5,554 nucleotides of DNA, taken from assembly GCA_021849765.1 (NCBI GenBank), contig JAJZSM010000111.1, positions 1-5,554 on the forward strand, read 5' to 3'. The DNA is from Actinomycetes bacterium (GTDB taxonomy: Bacteria; Actinomycetota; Acidimicrobiia; Acidimicrobiales; RAAP-2). Positions 1 through 5,554 of this stretch are shown here, piece by piece. The notes under the pieces were generated by a model. It was not told where the DNA came from, ran no database searches, and was given only the letters and a program-made list of their open reading frames with translations. Each line of letters starts with the position of its first letter. The first letter of the stretch is position 1. The position numbers and the translations under genes were made by a program.

Positions 1-1
1 T

Positions 2-610
2 GAGTTCCTCGACGGACTTCGCGTCACCGATGGCGCAACGATGGAGTTCGTCGCCATGGCCCTCGGACTCGTGAACCAGCGCCTCACCGCGGCGCTGGAG
101 CGGGGTGGGCTCGCCGCAGTCGGGCTGAGCGGCGTCGACGGTGCCCTCGTGCGCGCCGCAGCCCACGGCGGGCGGCTCGGACGAGTCGCCCGCGAAGTCA
201 CGGTCGATCCTCGACTCGTGACGAACCTGCTCGAGCAGGGCTGGACGCCAGTGATCGGGCCCGTGGCGAGCGACGCCGAGGGCGAGCTGCTCAACTGCAA
301 CGCCGACACGGTCGCTGGTTCGATCGCCGCCGCACTCGAGGCTGACACCCTGGTGCTCTTGAGCGACATCGACCAATTGCGTCGCGACCCCGACGACCCT
401 GGTAGCGCCCTCGACTCGGTCACGGTCACCGACGTGCGCGCGATGCTGGCGGACGGCGCCATTCGCGACGGCATGATCCCCAAGATGCGGGCGGCGCTCG
501 ACGCACTGGACGCCGGCGCCGCACGGATCGTCCTCGCCAACGGGACGAGACGCCACGCGCTGGCCAGCGTGCTCGACGGCTCGGTTCCCAGTACGGAGGT
601 GAAGCGATGA
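2..610 (+). CDS. argB: Acetylglutamate kinase, C-terminal part (5' end outside window)
   Basis: ATP-dependent phosphorylation of N-acetyl-L-glutamate, the second step of arginine synthesis, in the cytoplasm. The frame is open from base 2, so the gene enters from the left; the ATG at 41 is internal, because the residues before it (EFLDGLRVTDGAT) already match the family's DGLRVT segment. About 202 residues are visible out of a usual 260-300. Further family motifs are NCNADTVAG at 293-319, whose first Asn and Asp correspond to the substrate/ATP-site Asn158 and Asp162 of the E. coli enzyme, and DGMIPK at 467-484, whose Lys corresponds to Lys217. The usual GGMIPK reads DGMIPK here. The N-terminal glycine-rich and lysine motifs, and any arginine-sensing N-terminal helix, lie outside the window, so feedback sensitivity cannot be judged. 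The stop codon overlaps the argF start (ATGA). Confidence 0.95.
   Translation, partial: EFLDGLRVTDGATMEFVAMALGLVNQRLTAALERGGLAAVGLSGVDGALVRAAAHGGRLGRVAREVTVDPRLVTNLLEQGWTPVIGPVASDAEGELLNCNADTVAGSIAAALEADTLVLLSDIDQLRRDPDDPGSALDSVTVTDVRAMLADGAIRDGMIPKMRAALDALDAGAARIVLANGTRRHALASVLDGSVPSTEVKR
595..600 (+). promoter_or_regulatory. Shine-Dalgarno of argF
   Basis: GGAGGT lies six bases before the ATG at 607, inside the last codons of argB. It fixes the argF start and shows that argF has a strong initiation signal of its own as well as the stop/start overlap. Confidence 0.8.
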
Positions 611-1527
611 GCCGACACGTCGTGACGATCAGTGAGTTGGCGGACGACGACCTTCGAGCGATTCTCGAAGGTGCGCGTGCGCCGCTCGACGATTCGCTTC
701 TCGCGGGCCAGGGGGTGGCGCTCGTCTTCGAGCGACCGAGCCTGCGCACCAGGGCCGCGTGTTCGACTGCGGTGCACGAACTCGGTGGCTACGCGACCTT
801 CTTCAGTGACGAGGAGATCGGTCTGGACAGCCGAGAGTCTGCCGAGGACGTCGGCCGAACGATCGACGCCCTCTACGCGATCTGTGCGATGCGCATTCGC
901 CACCATTCGGTCTTCGGCCGGATCCGCAGCGCGACGAACGACCGACTGTCGTTGATTAACTTGCTCAGTGACGTGGCCCACCCCACCCAGGCGATCGCTG
1001 ACGTGCTGACGATCGCGGATCATTTCGCGGGTGGTGACCCGAGCCAGCTGGCGGGACTGCGCGTCGCCTACGTCGGCGACGCGACCAACGTGGCGCGGTC
1101 CCTCGCGGTGGCGTTGGTGCGACTGGGCGCCGAAGTCGTTGTGGGGGCGCCCGAAGGCTACCAACTCACGGCCGGGACCGACGAGGATCCCCTGGGGGTC
1201 CAAGGCGCCAAGCTGCGGCTCACGTCGTCGGCTCTCGAGGCGGTGCGCGGCGCCGACGTCGTCTACACCGACGCGTGGGTATCGATGGGCTTCGAAGCTG
1301 AGACGAAGCGCCGGCGCGCCGACCTCGCCGGATTCCGCGTGAACGAGGCACTCCTGGACGCCGCATCGCCTCAGGCGGTGCTGCTGCACTGCCTGCCCGC
1401 CCATCGCGGTGACGAGATCACCGACGACGTGCTCGACGGACCCCAGTCACTCGTCTGGCGGCAAGTGGCGCATCGGCGTTCGGCGATGATCGGCGCACTT
1501 CGATGGATAAAGGACGGTGAACGATGA
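607..1527 (+). CDS. argF: Ornithine carbamoyltransferase
   Basis: Transfers the carbamoyl group of carbamoyl phosphate to L-ornithine to give citrulline. The 306 residues are a normal length. The N-terminal carbamoyl-phosphate domain has FERPSLRTR (41-49), the S-x-R-T-R phosphate loop, an Arg at 98 in the position of the catalytic-site Arg, and HPTQ (125-128). The C-terminal ornithine domain has YVGDATNV (155-162), DAWVSMG (222-228, the SMG loop that closes over ornithine) and HCLPAHRGDEI (261-271, with the active-site Cys). The SMG loop and HCLPAHRG argue against aspartate, acetylornithine or other transcarbamylases. Some segments are divergent: RTR is followed by AACSTAVHELGG rather than the common VSFEVGMAQLGG, and the usual NGLSD reads NLLSD. 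The start ATG overlaps the argB stop, and the stop overlaps the argR start. Confidence 0.95.
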   Translation: MSRHVVTISELADDDLRAILEGARAPLDDSLLAGQGVALVFERPSLRTRAACSTAVHELGGYATFFSDEEIGLDSRESAEDVGRTIDALYAICAMRIRHHSVFGRIRSATNDRLSLINLLSDVAHPTQAIADVLTIADHFAGGDPSQLAGLRVAYVGDATNVARSLAVALVRLGAEVVVGAPEGYQLTAGTDEDPLGVQGAKLRLTSSALEAVRGADVVYTDAWVSMGFEAETKRRRADLAGFRVNEALLDAASPQAVLLHCLPAHRGDEITDDVLDGPQSLVWRQVAHRRSAMIGALRWIKDGER

Positions 1528-1988
1528 CCAAGACGCAACGACAGCATCGGATCAACGAGCTGATCGAACGCGAGGTGATTTCGACCGCTGCGCAACTGGT
1601 GACCCGGCTCCAGGCCGAGGGCATCACCGCAACCCAGGCGACCGTCACGCGCGATCTGCAGGAGCTGGGCACGATCAAGGTCCGCGACGAGCACGGCTCG
1701 AGGCGAATCGTCGTCGCCAGCTCACCAAAAGTCAGTTCGCCGCCACTCGACCACCTGCGTCGGATGATGGGCGAGTGGGTGGTGTCGGTCGATAGCTCGG
1801 CCAACCTCGTGGTCCTGCGCACGCCGCCCGGCTGTGCGCACGTCGTAGCGTCCGCGTTGGACCGAAGCGCCCTCGAAGGCGTGCTCGGCAGCGTGGCCGG
1901 CGATGACACGTTGGTGGTCATCGCGAGCGATGAGCATGGGGGCGCCGCGATTGCGGAGAGCTTCCGTGAACTCGCCGGGTTGGAATGA
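1524..1988 (+). CDS. argR: Arginine repressor ArgR
   Basis: Transcription factor that binds L-arginine, hexamerises and represses arginine biosynthesis genes. The 154 residues fit the family. The N-terminal winged helix-turn-helix domain covers roughly residues 1-70; its recognition segment TQATVTRDLQELG (37-49) is almost the family consensus. A linker (about 66-75) leads to the C-terminal oligomerisation and arginine-binding domain, with NLVVLRTPPGCAHVVASALD (94-113) and GSVAGDDTLVVIA (122-134); the GDD Asp residues contact arginine in the family. The start is supported by AAGGA at 1510-1514, nine bases upstream, and by the ATGA overlap with argF. Being inside the operon, it probably controls its own synthesis. 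I see no convincing ARG-box palindrome in the window, so the operator is presumably upstream of the cluster. Confidence 0.96.
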   Translation: MTKTQRQHRINELIEREVISTAAQLVTRLQAEGITATQATVTRDLQELGTIKVRDEHGSRRIVVASSPKVSSPPLDHLRRMMGEWVVSVDSSANLVVLRTPPGCAHVVASALDRSALEGVLGSVAGDDTLVVIASDEHGGAAIAESFRELAGLE

Positions 1989-2000
1989 ACGGGTGTTGAG

Positions 2001-2006
2001 AAAGGA
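2001..2006 (+). promoter_or_regulatory. Shine-Dalgarno of argG
   Basis: AAAGGA, six bases before the ATG at 2013, in the 24-base argR-argG spacer. This is the only junction in the window that is not a stop/start overlap, so argG appears to be initiated independently. The spacer is too short to hold a convincing full promoter; any promoter would have to lie inside argR. Confidence 0.75.
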
Positions 2007-2012
2007 ACGTCG

Positions 2013-3236
2013 ATGACGAAACGTGTGGTACTGGCATATAGCGGAGGGCTGGACACGTCGGTGGCCATTCGCTGGATGATGGAAGAGTGGGACGCCGAGG
2101 TGGTGTGCGTCCTCGTCGATGTGGGCCAGGACCCCGAGAGCTCGGAGAGTTTCGAGGACATCAAGCATCGGGCGCTCGCGGCCGGCGCGATCGACTGCGT
2201 GGTGGTCGACGCTCGCGACGAGATGGCCGAGGCGTTCTGTGCGCCGGCGATCATGGCCAACGCCCGCTACGAGGGCAAGTACCCGTTGGTGTCGGCGCTC
2301 TCGCGCCCGGTGATCGTGCGACACCTCGTCGACCAGGCGCGCAAGTTCAACGCGACGGCGGTCGCGCACGGCTGCACGGGCAAGGGAAACGACCAAGTGC
2401 GCTTCGAAGTCGGCACGCACGCGCTGGCGCCCGATCTGGAGGTCTTGGCACCGGCGCGCAACTGGGGCATGACCCGCGCGGACTCCGTGGACTACGCCGA
2501 GAAGTGGGAGATCCCGATTCGGGCCACCAAGGAGAAGATCTACTCGATCGACGAGAACCTGTGGGGTCGGGCGATCGAGTGCGGCGAGATGGAGGACCCG
2601 TGGGCCGAACCACCGAGTGAGCCCTACACCCTGACGCGGGTGACCACCCACGAGCCGGTGGAGCTCACCATCACCTTCCGCGAGGGGGTGCCGGTGGCCC
2701 TCGATGGCATCGTGATGTCACTCGCCGACCTGATTCGCACGCTCAATCACCGGGCGGGCTCTACGGGATTCGGTCGGCTGGATATGGTGGAGAACCGCCG
2801 CGTCGGAATCAAGAGTCGCGAGGTCTACGAATGCCCGGCTGCGCTCGCCCTCATCGCCGCGCACGCGGACCTCGAGGATCTCAACCTTGAACGCGACGTC
2901 CACCACGAGAAGGCCCGCCTCGAGCCTCGCTGGTCCGAGCTGGTCTATGACGGCATGTGGTTCTCGCCGCTCAAGGAGGCGATCGACGCCTTCGTCGCAG
3001 AGACCCAACGCCACATCTCGGGCGACGTCCGGCTTCGCTTCGAGGCACCGGGGGTCATGCGCGTGATCGGACGGCGCAGCGACGAGGCGCTCTACGACTA
3101 CGGGCTCGCCACCTATGACGCGGCGGACACCTTCCGTCACGCAGACTCCGAGGGCTACGTGAGGATCTATGGTCTAGGTGTGAAGACCTGGGCGGCCCGC
3201 CAAGGGGCGAAGAACACGGCGCCACGCTCGAAATGA
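2013..3236 (+). CDS. argG: Argininosuccinate synthase
   Basis: Condenses citrulline and aspartate, using ATP (released as AMP and pyrophosphate), to argininosuccinate. The 407 residues are the normal size for the roughly 400-residue bacterial form. The N-terminal nucleotide-binding domain carries the PP-loop AYSGGLDTS (8-16) of N-type ATP pyrophosphatases. It is followed by the substrate segments YPLVSALSRPVI (90-101) and HGCTGKGNDQVRFE (119-132), then WGRAIECGEMEDPW (184-197). The C-terminal multimerisation domain includes SREVYECPAALALI (268-281) and DGMWFSPLKEAID (313-325). No key motif is broken. The stop overlaps the argH start as ATGA. Confidence 0.97.
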   Translation: MTKRVVLAYSGGLDTSVAIRWMMEEWDAEVVCVLVDVGQDPESSESFEDIKHRALAAGAIDCVVVDARDEMAEAFCAPAIMANARYEGKYPLVSALSRPVIVRHLVDQARKFNATAVAHGCTGKGNDQVRFEVGTHALAPDLEVLAPARNWGMTRADSVDYAEKWEIPIRATKEKIYSIDENLWGRAIECGEMEDPWAEPPSEPYTLTRVTTHEPVELTITFREGVPVALDGIVMSLADLIRTLNHRAGSTGFGRLDMVENRRVGIKSREVYECPAALALIAAHADLEDLNLERDVHHEKARLEPRWSELVYDGMWFSPLKEAIDAFVAETQRHISGDVRLRFEAPGVMRVIGRRSDEALYDYGLATYDAADTFRHADSEGYVRIYGLGVKTWAARQGAKNTAPRSK

Positions 3237-4639
3237 CGTTGTGGCACGGTCGCTTCGAGTCGTCCATGGCGAGCTCACTGTGGCAGCTCTCGGAGAGCTA
3301 TCCCTTCGACCGCGCGCTGTACCACCACGACATCGTGGGGTCGCGGGCCCACGTCCTAGGACTGGTTGAGGCGGACTTGCTCTCGGCCGACGAGGGGCGA
3401 ACCCTCGTGGCAGCGCTCGACGAGGTCGAGAGCGAGTTCGACCGGGGCGTCTTCGTGCGGGCTGGCAGCGACGAGGACATCCACATGGCCATCGAACGGC
3501 GCGTGACGGAGCTGGCGGGGCCAACGGGTGCGAAGCTGCACACGGCTCGTAGCCGCAACGATCAGGTGGCGACGACGGTACGGCTCTTCGTGCGTGATGC
3601 GCTGGTCGACGTTGCCCAACGCGTCCTGGCGCTCGCCGAGACCCTCTTCGCGGTCGGTGAAAGCGACCCGGAGCGGTACTTGCCCGGCTACACCCACCTC
3701 CAGCGGGCCCAGCCCGTACTGCTGGCGCACCACCTCGGAGCCCACGCGTGGGCCCTGACGCGCGACATCGATCGACTCCTCGAAACCCGCCGCCGGCTCA
3801 ACGTGTCCCCGCTTGGCGCGGGCGCAGTCGCGGGAACGTCGCTGCCGATCGACCCGGGCACGACGGCGGCGCTGATGGGATTCGACCGGGCGTTTGCGAA
3901 CTCGATGGACGCGGTGAGCGACCGGGATTTCGTGGCCGAGACGCTGTTCGACATCGCACTGCTTGGCGTACACCTCTCACGAATGGGCGAGGAGCTGGTG
4001 CTCTGGACGAGTGCGGAGTTTGGCTTTGCCACGCTCGGTGACGCCTATACGACGGGCTCGTCCATGCTGCCCCAGAAGAAGAACAGCGACGTCGCCGAAC
4101 TGGCTCGCGCCAAGACGGGTCGATTCATCGGCAACCTGACGTCGCTGCTCGTCGTGCTCAAGGGTCTCCCGCTGGCCTACAACCGAGACCTCCAAGAGGA
4201 CAAGGAGCCGCTCTTTGACTCCTTGCGAAACATCGGACTCGTGCTCGACGCGCTGCGCGGCACCTATGAGTCGATGACGTTCAATGACGTGGTCGCCGCG
4301 CGGGCCGCGGACGACCCGTATCTGGCGGCAATCGACATCGCCGAACGACTCGTCGAGACGGGGATGCCGTTTCGCGAGGCCCATGAGCTGGTCGGCGCGG
4401 CGGTGGGGACCTCGATCAGGACGGGACATTCGTTTCAGGACGTGGTCGCCGAGACGCCAGCTCTTGCCAGCTTCCTCGCGGTGTTCGATTCGCGAGAGAC
4501 GCTGCGAAGCCGGCGCTCACGCGGTGCGTCAGGACCCGTCGCGTGGCCCAACCAGGCCGAAACCTGGCACCGCGTGGCGGCCGATTTGCACCGTCGACTG
4601 CGTGAGGTCGGTGGAGACATCGCCGAGGCGAGTGCGTGA
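3233..4639 (+). CDS. argH: Argininosuccinate lyase
   Basis: Splits argininosuccinate into arginine and fumarate, the last step of the pathway; a homotetramer of the fumarase/aspartase superfamily. The 468 residues are typical. The start is set by the family opening LWHGRF (usually LWGGRF) right after the ATG. The three conserved regions are present: HTARSRNDQ (103-111), GYTHLQRAQP (152-161, with the His expected to take part in acid/base catalysis at 155) and the signature GSSMLPQKKN (275-284, catalytic Ser expected at 277). The signature departs slightly from the usual GSSIMPQKKNP: Met to Leu at 279 and Pro to Ser at 285. KGLPLAYNRDLQEDKE (310-325) is also conserved. No good Shine-Dalgarno is seen close to the start, so translation probably depends on coupling to argG through the ATGA overlap. 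Confidence 0.97.
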   Translation: MTLWHGRFESSMASSLWQLSESYPFDRALYHHDIVGSRAHVLGLVEADLLSADEGRTLVAALDEVESEFDRGVFVRAGSDEDIHMAIERRVTELAGPTGAKLHTARSRNDQVATTVRLFVRDALVDVAQRVLALAETLFAVGESDPERYLPGYTHLQRAQPVLLAHHLGAHAWALTRDIDRLLETRRRLNVSPLGAGAVAGTSLPIDPGTTAALMGFDRAFANSMDAVSDRDFVAETLFDIALLGVHLSRMGEELVLWTSAEFGFATLGDAYTTGSSMLPQKKNSDVAELARAKTGRFIGNLTSLLVVLKGLPLAYNRDLQEDKEPLFDSLRNIGLVLDALRGTYESMTFNDVVAARAADDPYLAAIDIAERLVETGMPFREAHELVGAAVGTSIRTGHSFQDVVAETPALASFLAVFDSRETLRSRRSRGASGPVAWPNQAETWHRVAADLHRRLREVGGDIAEASA

Positions 4640-5130
4640 ACATTCGATCGGTCGAGAACCTGCATCCCAACGGACAGTTGGTGCGTGATGCACTCGATCG
4701 TCTTGGGGTCGCGAGCCCGATTGTCGAGACGATCGACTCGTCGCCGACAGCCGCCGCGGCGGCGGCCCAACTCGACATCGAAGTCGGCCAGGTCGCCAAC
4801 TCACTGATCTTTGAGGCTGATGGCGAGCCGATCCTGGTGATGACGTCGGGTGCACACCGCGTGCACACTGATCGACTGGCGACGTTCCTCGGCGCACACG
4901 CGGTGCGTCGTCCCGACGCGGTCTTCGTGCGCACGCACACGGGACAGCCGATTGGTGGTGTTGCACCCGTCGGCCACCCCAACCCGATTCGGACCATCGT
5001 TGATACGACGCTGGGTGACTGGCCGGTCGTCTGGGCGGCCGGTGGCCACCCGCACTACGTCTTCGCCACGACCTACGAGGAACTCGTGCGCATCACCAAC
5101 GGCGTCGCCTTCAACGTGGGAGACGACTGA
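4636..5130 (+). CDS. YbaK/EbsC-family aminoacyl-tRNA deacylase (trans-editing type)
   Basis: Probable freestanding editing protein that hydrolyses mischarged tRNA (Cys- or Ala-tRNAPro in characterised relatives). The 164 residues form a single YbaK/INS domain, which starts near TAAAAAAQLDIEVGQVANSL (38-57). It carries ADGEPILVMTSGAHRVHTDRL (about 61-81) and the core GQPIGGVAPVGHP (103-115), which matches the GYxxGGxxPxG motif, and ends with VWAAGGHPHYVF (132-143). The short N-terminal lead HPNGQLVRDALDRLG (10-24) is typical of the longer actinobacterial/proteobacterial subgroup. The start is GTG, with GAGG at 4625-4628 seven bases upstream, and overlaps the argH stop as GTGA. The position of the E. 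coli YbaK catalytic Lys46 is Asn55 here (VANSL against VYKTL), so the exact substrate and mechanism are open. The family call is firm; the substrate is not. Confidence 0.88.
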   Translation: MNIRSVENLHPNGQLVRDALDRLGVASPIVETIDSSPTAAAAAAQLDIEVGQVANSLIFEADGEPILVMTSGAHRVHTDRLATFLGAHAVRRPDAVFVRTHTGQPIGGVAPVGHPNPIRTIVDTTLGDWPVVWAAGGHPHYVFATTYEELVRITNGVAFNVGDD

Positions 5131-5341
5131 CGCTCAAGGCGTAATCGCCGTTCGATACGGTTTGCCCGTGTCGCAGGCTATGAGGCGAGCAGTGGGGACG
5201 ACGCTGGAGAACTCACTCGCTGTCGGGGTCACGCCGGTGCGTTTGGACACAATGTCAAGCTCCTGTTCGTCGTACGCTTCGGGCGACCTCCGGGCGCATC
5301 GGTGCCGCGTTTTCGCGCGCCAGTGGGTCGATGGCGAGAGG
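5131..5341. other. Intergenic region with no recognisable gene
   Basis: About 210 bases after the last gene of the operon. The short open frames on both strands lack a ribosome-binding site and have no family resemblance. There is no convincing rho-independent terminator: the small hairpins at 5138-5149 (GGCG/CGCC, loop TAAT) and 5293-5306 (5 bp, followed by GCG and four T) are too weak to call. Operon transcription could end by a factor-dependent mechanism or run on into the RNA region downstream. Confidence 0.6.
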
Positions 5342-5342
5342 G

Positions 5343-5393
5343 AAGAAAAAACTCTGGGAAATGCACGTTCGTCCCCGAGGCAGTTGCTACACT
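5343..5393 (+). promoter_or_regulatory. Candidate promoter P1 with A-rich upstream element
   Basis: TGCTACACT at 5385-5393 is an extended -10 (TGn followed by TACACT), predicting a start near 5400. No good -35 lies 16-18 bases upstream. The tract AAGAAAAAA (5343-5351) falls about 49-57 bases before the predicted start, where an UP element would sit, and stands out in this GC-rich DNA. Inferred from motif position only. Confidence 0.38.
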
Positions 5394-5414
5394 GGTCTTC
5401 CCGTCAGAGACGCC

Positions 5415-5437
5415 GGTCACGCGATTTGCACGCGACC
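5415..5437 (+). other. Imperfect inverted repeat between the two candidate promoters
   Basis: GGTC at 5415-5418 pairs with GACC at 5434-5437, and GCG (5421-5423) pairs with CGC (5431-5433) around the loop ATTTGCA, with a two-base AC bulge. One more C-G pair (5414/5438) closes the base. It contains the proposed -35 of P2, so it could be an operator, or a hairpin in RNA started from P1. Confidence 0.35.
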
Positions 5438-5455
5438 GTAACGCGCTGATAGGGT
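5426..5455 (+). promoter_or_regulatory. Candidate promoter P2
   Basis: TTGCAC (5426-5431), an 18-base spacer and TAGGGT (5450-5455) resemble a housekeeping sigma promoter of an actinobacterium (TTGACA, TAnnnT). The predicted start is near 5461-5463, exactly where the first strong hairpin of the next feature begins, which supports it. Tandem promoters before a structured RNA are common for rRNA and other stable RNAs. Motif-based inference. Confidence 0.42.
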
Positions 5456-5460
5456 AAGTA

Positions 5461-5554
5461 TCCCGCAGCCGGGAGGTTTACGGCGGCGGGAACCGGGAGA
5501 GATCCTGGTGGTGTACTTCGCACCTCCGACTTCGGTCGTGTGCGATGTCGCTCC
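5461..5554 (+). ncRNA. Structured RNA or leader of unknown family (runs off right edge)
   Basis: Three consecutive hairpins can be drawn by hand. Hairpin 1 (5461-5491): TCCCGC pairs with GCGGGA, then an A/G mismatch, then GCCG with CGGC, with a 9-base loop GGAGGTTTA. Hairpin 2 (5493-5508): CCGGGA and TCCTGG (one G-U) closed by the GNRA tetraloop GAGA. Hairpin 3 (5518-5545): TCGCAC pairs with GTGCGA, an internal loop CTC/T, then CGAC-TTCG-GTCG with a classic C(UUCG)G tetraloop. Together they occupy nearly all bases from the predicted P2 start, with no start codon or Shine-Dalgarno in a sensible arrangement. It could be the 5' end of a stable RNA, an rRNA precursor leader or a cis-regulatory leader. 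I checked the start motifs I know for tmRNA, RNase P RNA, SRP RNA, 16S rRNA, tRNA and several riboswitches and found no match. GC-rich DNA folds easily, so confidence is moderate. Confidence 0.42.

Noticed and set aside
979..990. HPTQ in ArgF instead of HPCQ, at first taken as a sign of aspartate transcarbamylase.
   Set aside because: E. coli ornithine carbamoyltransferase also has HPTQ, and the SMG loop and HCLPAHRGDE motif identify OTC.
1418..2651. Long open frames on the minus strand opposite argF, argR and argG (280 and 309 codons).
   Set aside because: They lie antisense to clearly conserved genes, their translations are Arg/Ser-rich with no family motif, and such frames arise by chance in high-GC coding DNA.
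5138..5149. GGCG-TAAT-CGCC hairpin just after the ybaK-like gene as a terminator.
   Set aside because: Only four base pairs and no T tract.
5241..5260. TTGACA on the minus strand and a small GACA/TGTC palindrome.
   Set aside because: No -10 hexamer at a suitable distance and no minus-strand gene to serve; the palindrome is only four pairs.
5293..5313. GGCGC/GTGCC hairpin followed by TTTT as a terminator.
   Set aside because: A five-pair stem with one G-U, three bases between stem and a short T run, and a competing CGCG-TTTT-CGCG fold.
5229..5420. Minus-strand open frame of 63 codons in the intergenic region.
   Set aside because: No ribosome-binding site or recognisable motif; its composition looks random, and it overlaps the candidate promoter P1.
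4850..5449. Plus-strand open frame of 199 codons running from inside the ybaK-like gene into the intergenic region.
   Set aside because: It is out of frame with the conserved gene, Arg/Ser-rich, has no Shine-Dalgarno and has no recognisable domain beyond 5130.
5495..5508. GGGAGAGATCC resembles the opening of a glycine riboswitch.
   Set aside because: The conserved GCCGAAGGAGCAA block is not in the window and the following bases do not form the expected stems. Only an extended sequence could revive the idea.
5497..5512. GAGAGATCCTGGTGG looks a little like the 5' end of 16S rRNA.
   Set aside because: The TTTGATCCTGGCTCAG core is not matched and the sequence does not continue as 16S rRNA.

Overview
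The window is a high-GC bacterial stretch, all on the + strand. It holds the distal part of an arginine biosynthesis operon: argB (5' end cut off by the window edge), argF, argR, argG and argH, followed by a YbaK/EbsC-type aminoacyl-tRNA deacylase gene. The order with argR between argF and argG matches the argCJBDFRGH cluster of Actinobacteria. Together with the base composition this suggests an actinobacterium, possibly a deep-branching one such as Acidimicrobiia. The lineage is an inference; no rRNA or other marker is visible.

Layout: 2-610 argB (partial), 607-1527 argF, 1524-1988 argR, 2013-3236 argG, 3233-4639 argH, 4636-5130 ybaK-like gene. Four junctions are 4-base stop/start overlaps (ATGA three times, GTGA once). 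The only gap is 24 bases between argR and argG, where argG has its own strong Shine-Dalgarno sequence. The six genes are best read as one translationally coupled transcript. ArgB phosphorylates N-acetylglutamate. ArgF, ArgG and ArgH convert ornithine to citrulline, argininosuccinate and arginine. ArgR is the arginine-sensing repressor that probably controls the operon from an operator outside the window. The usual argD between argB and argF is absent. The tRNA-editing gene at the end is the odd member.

From 5131 to the right edge (424 bases) I find no credible protein gene. The first 210 bases show little. From about 5340 there is an A-rich tract, two candidate promoters (an extended -10 at 5385-5393 and a -35/-10 pair at 5426-5455), and then three consecutive hairpins starting at the second predicted start site. 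Two of these hairpins have stable tetraloop sequences (GAGA and UUCG). This looks like the 5' end of a structured RNA: a stable RNA gene, an rRNA leader or a riboregulatory leader. It runs off the window and I could not assign it to a known family. It is the best candidate for something undescribed; the rest is a standard biosynthetic operon with small oddities.
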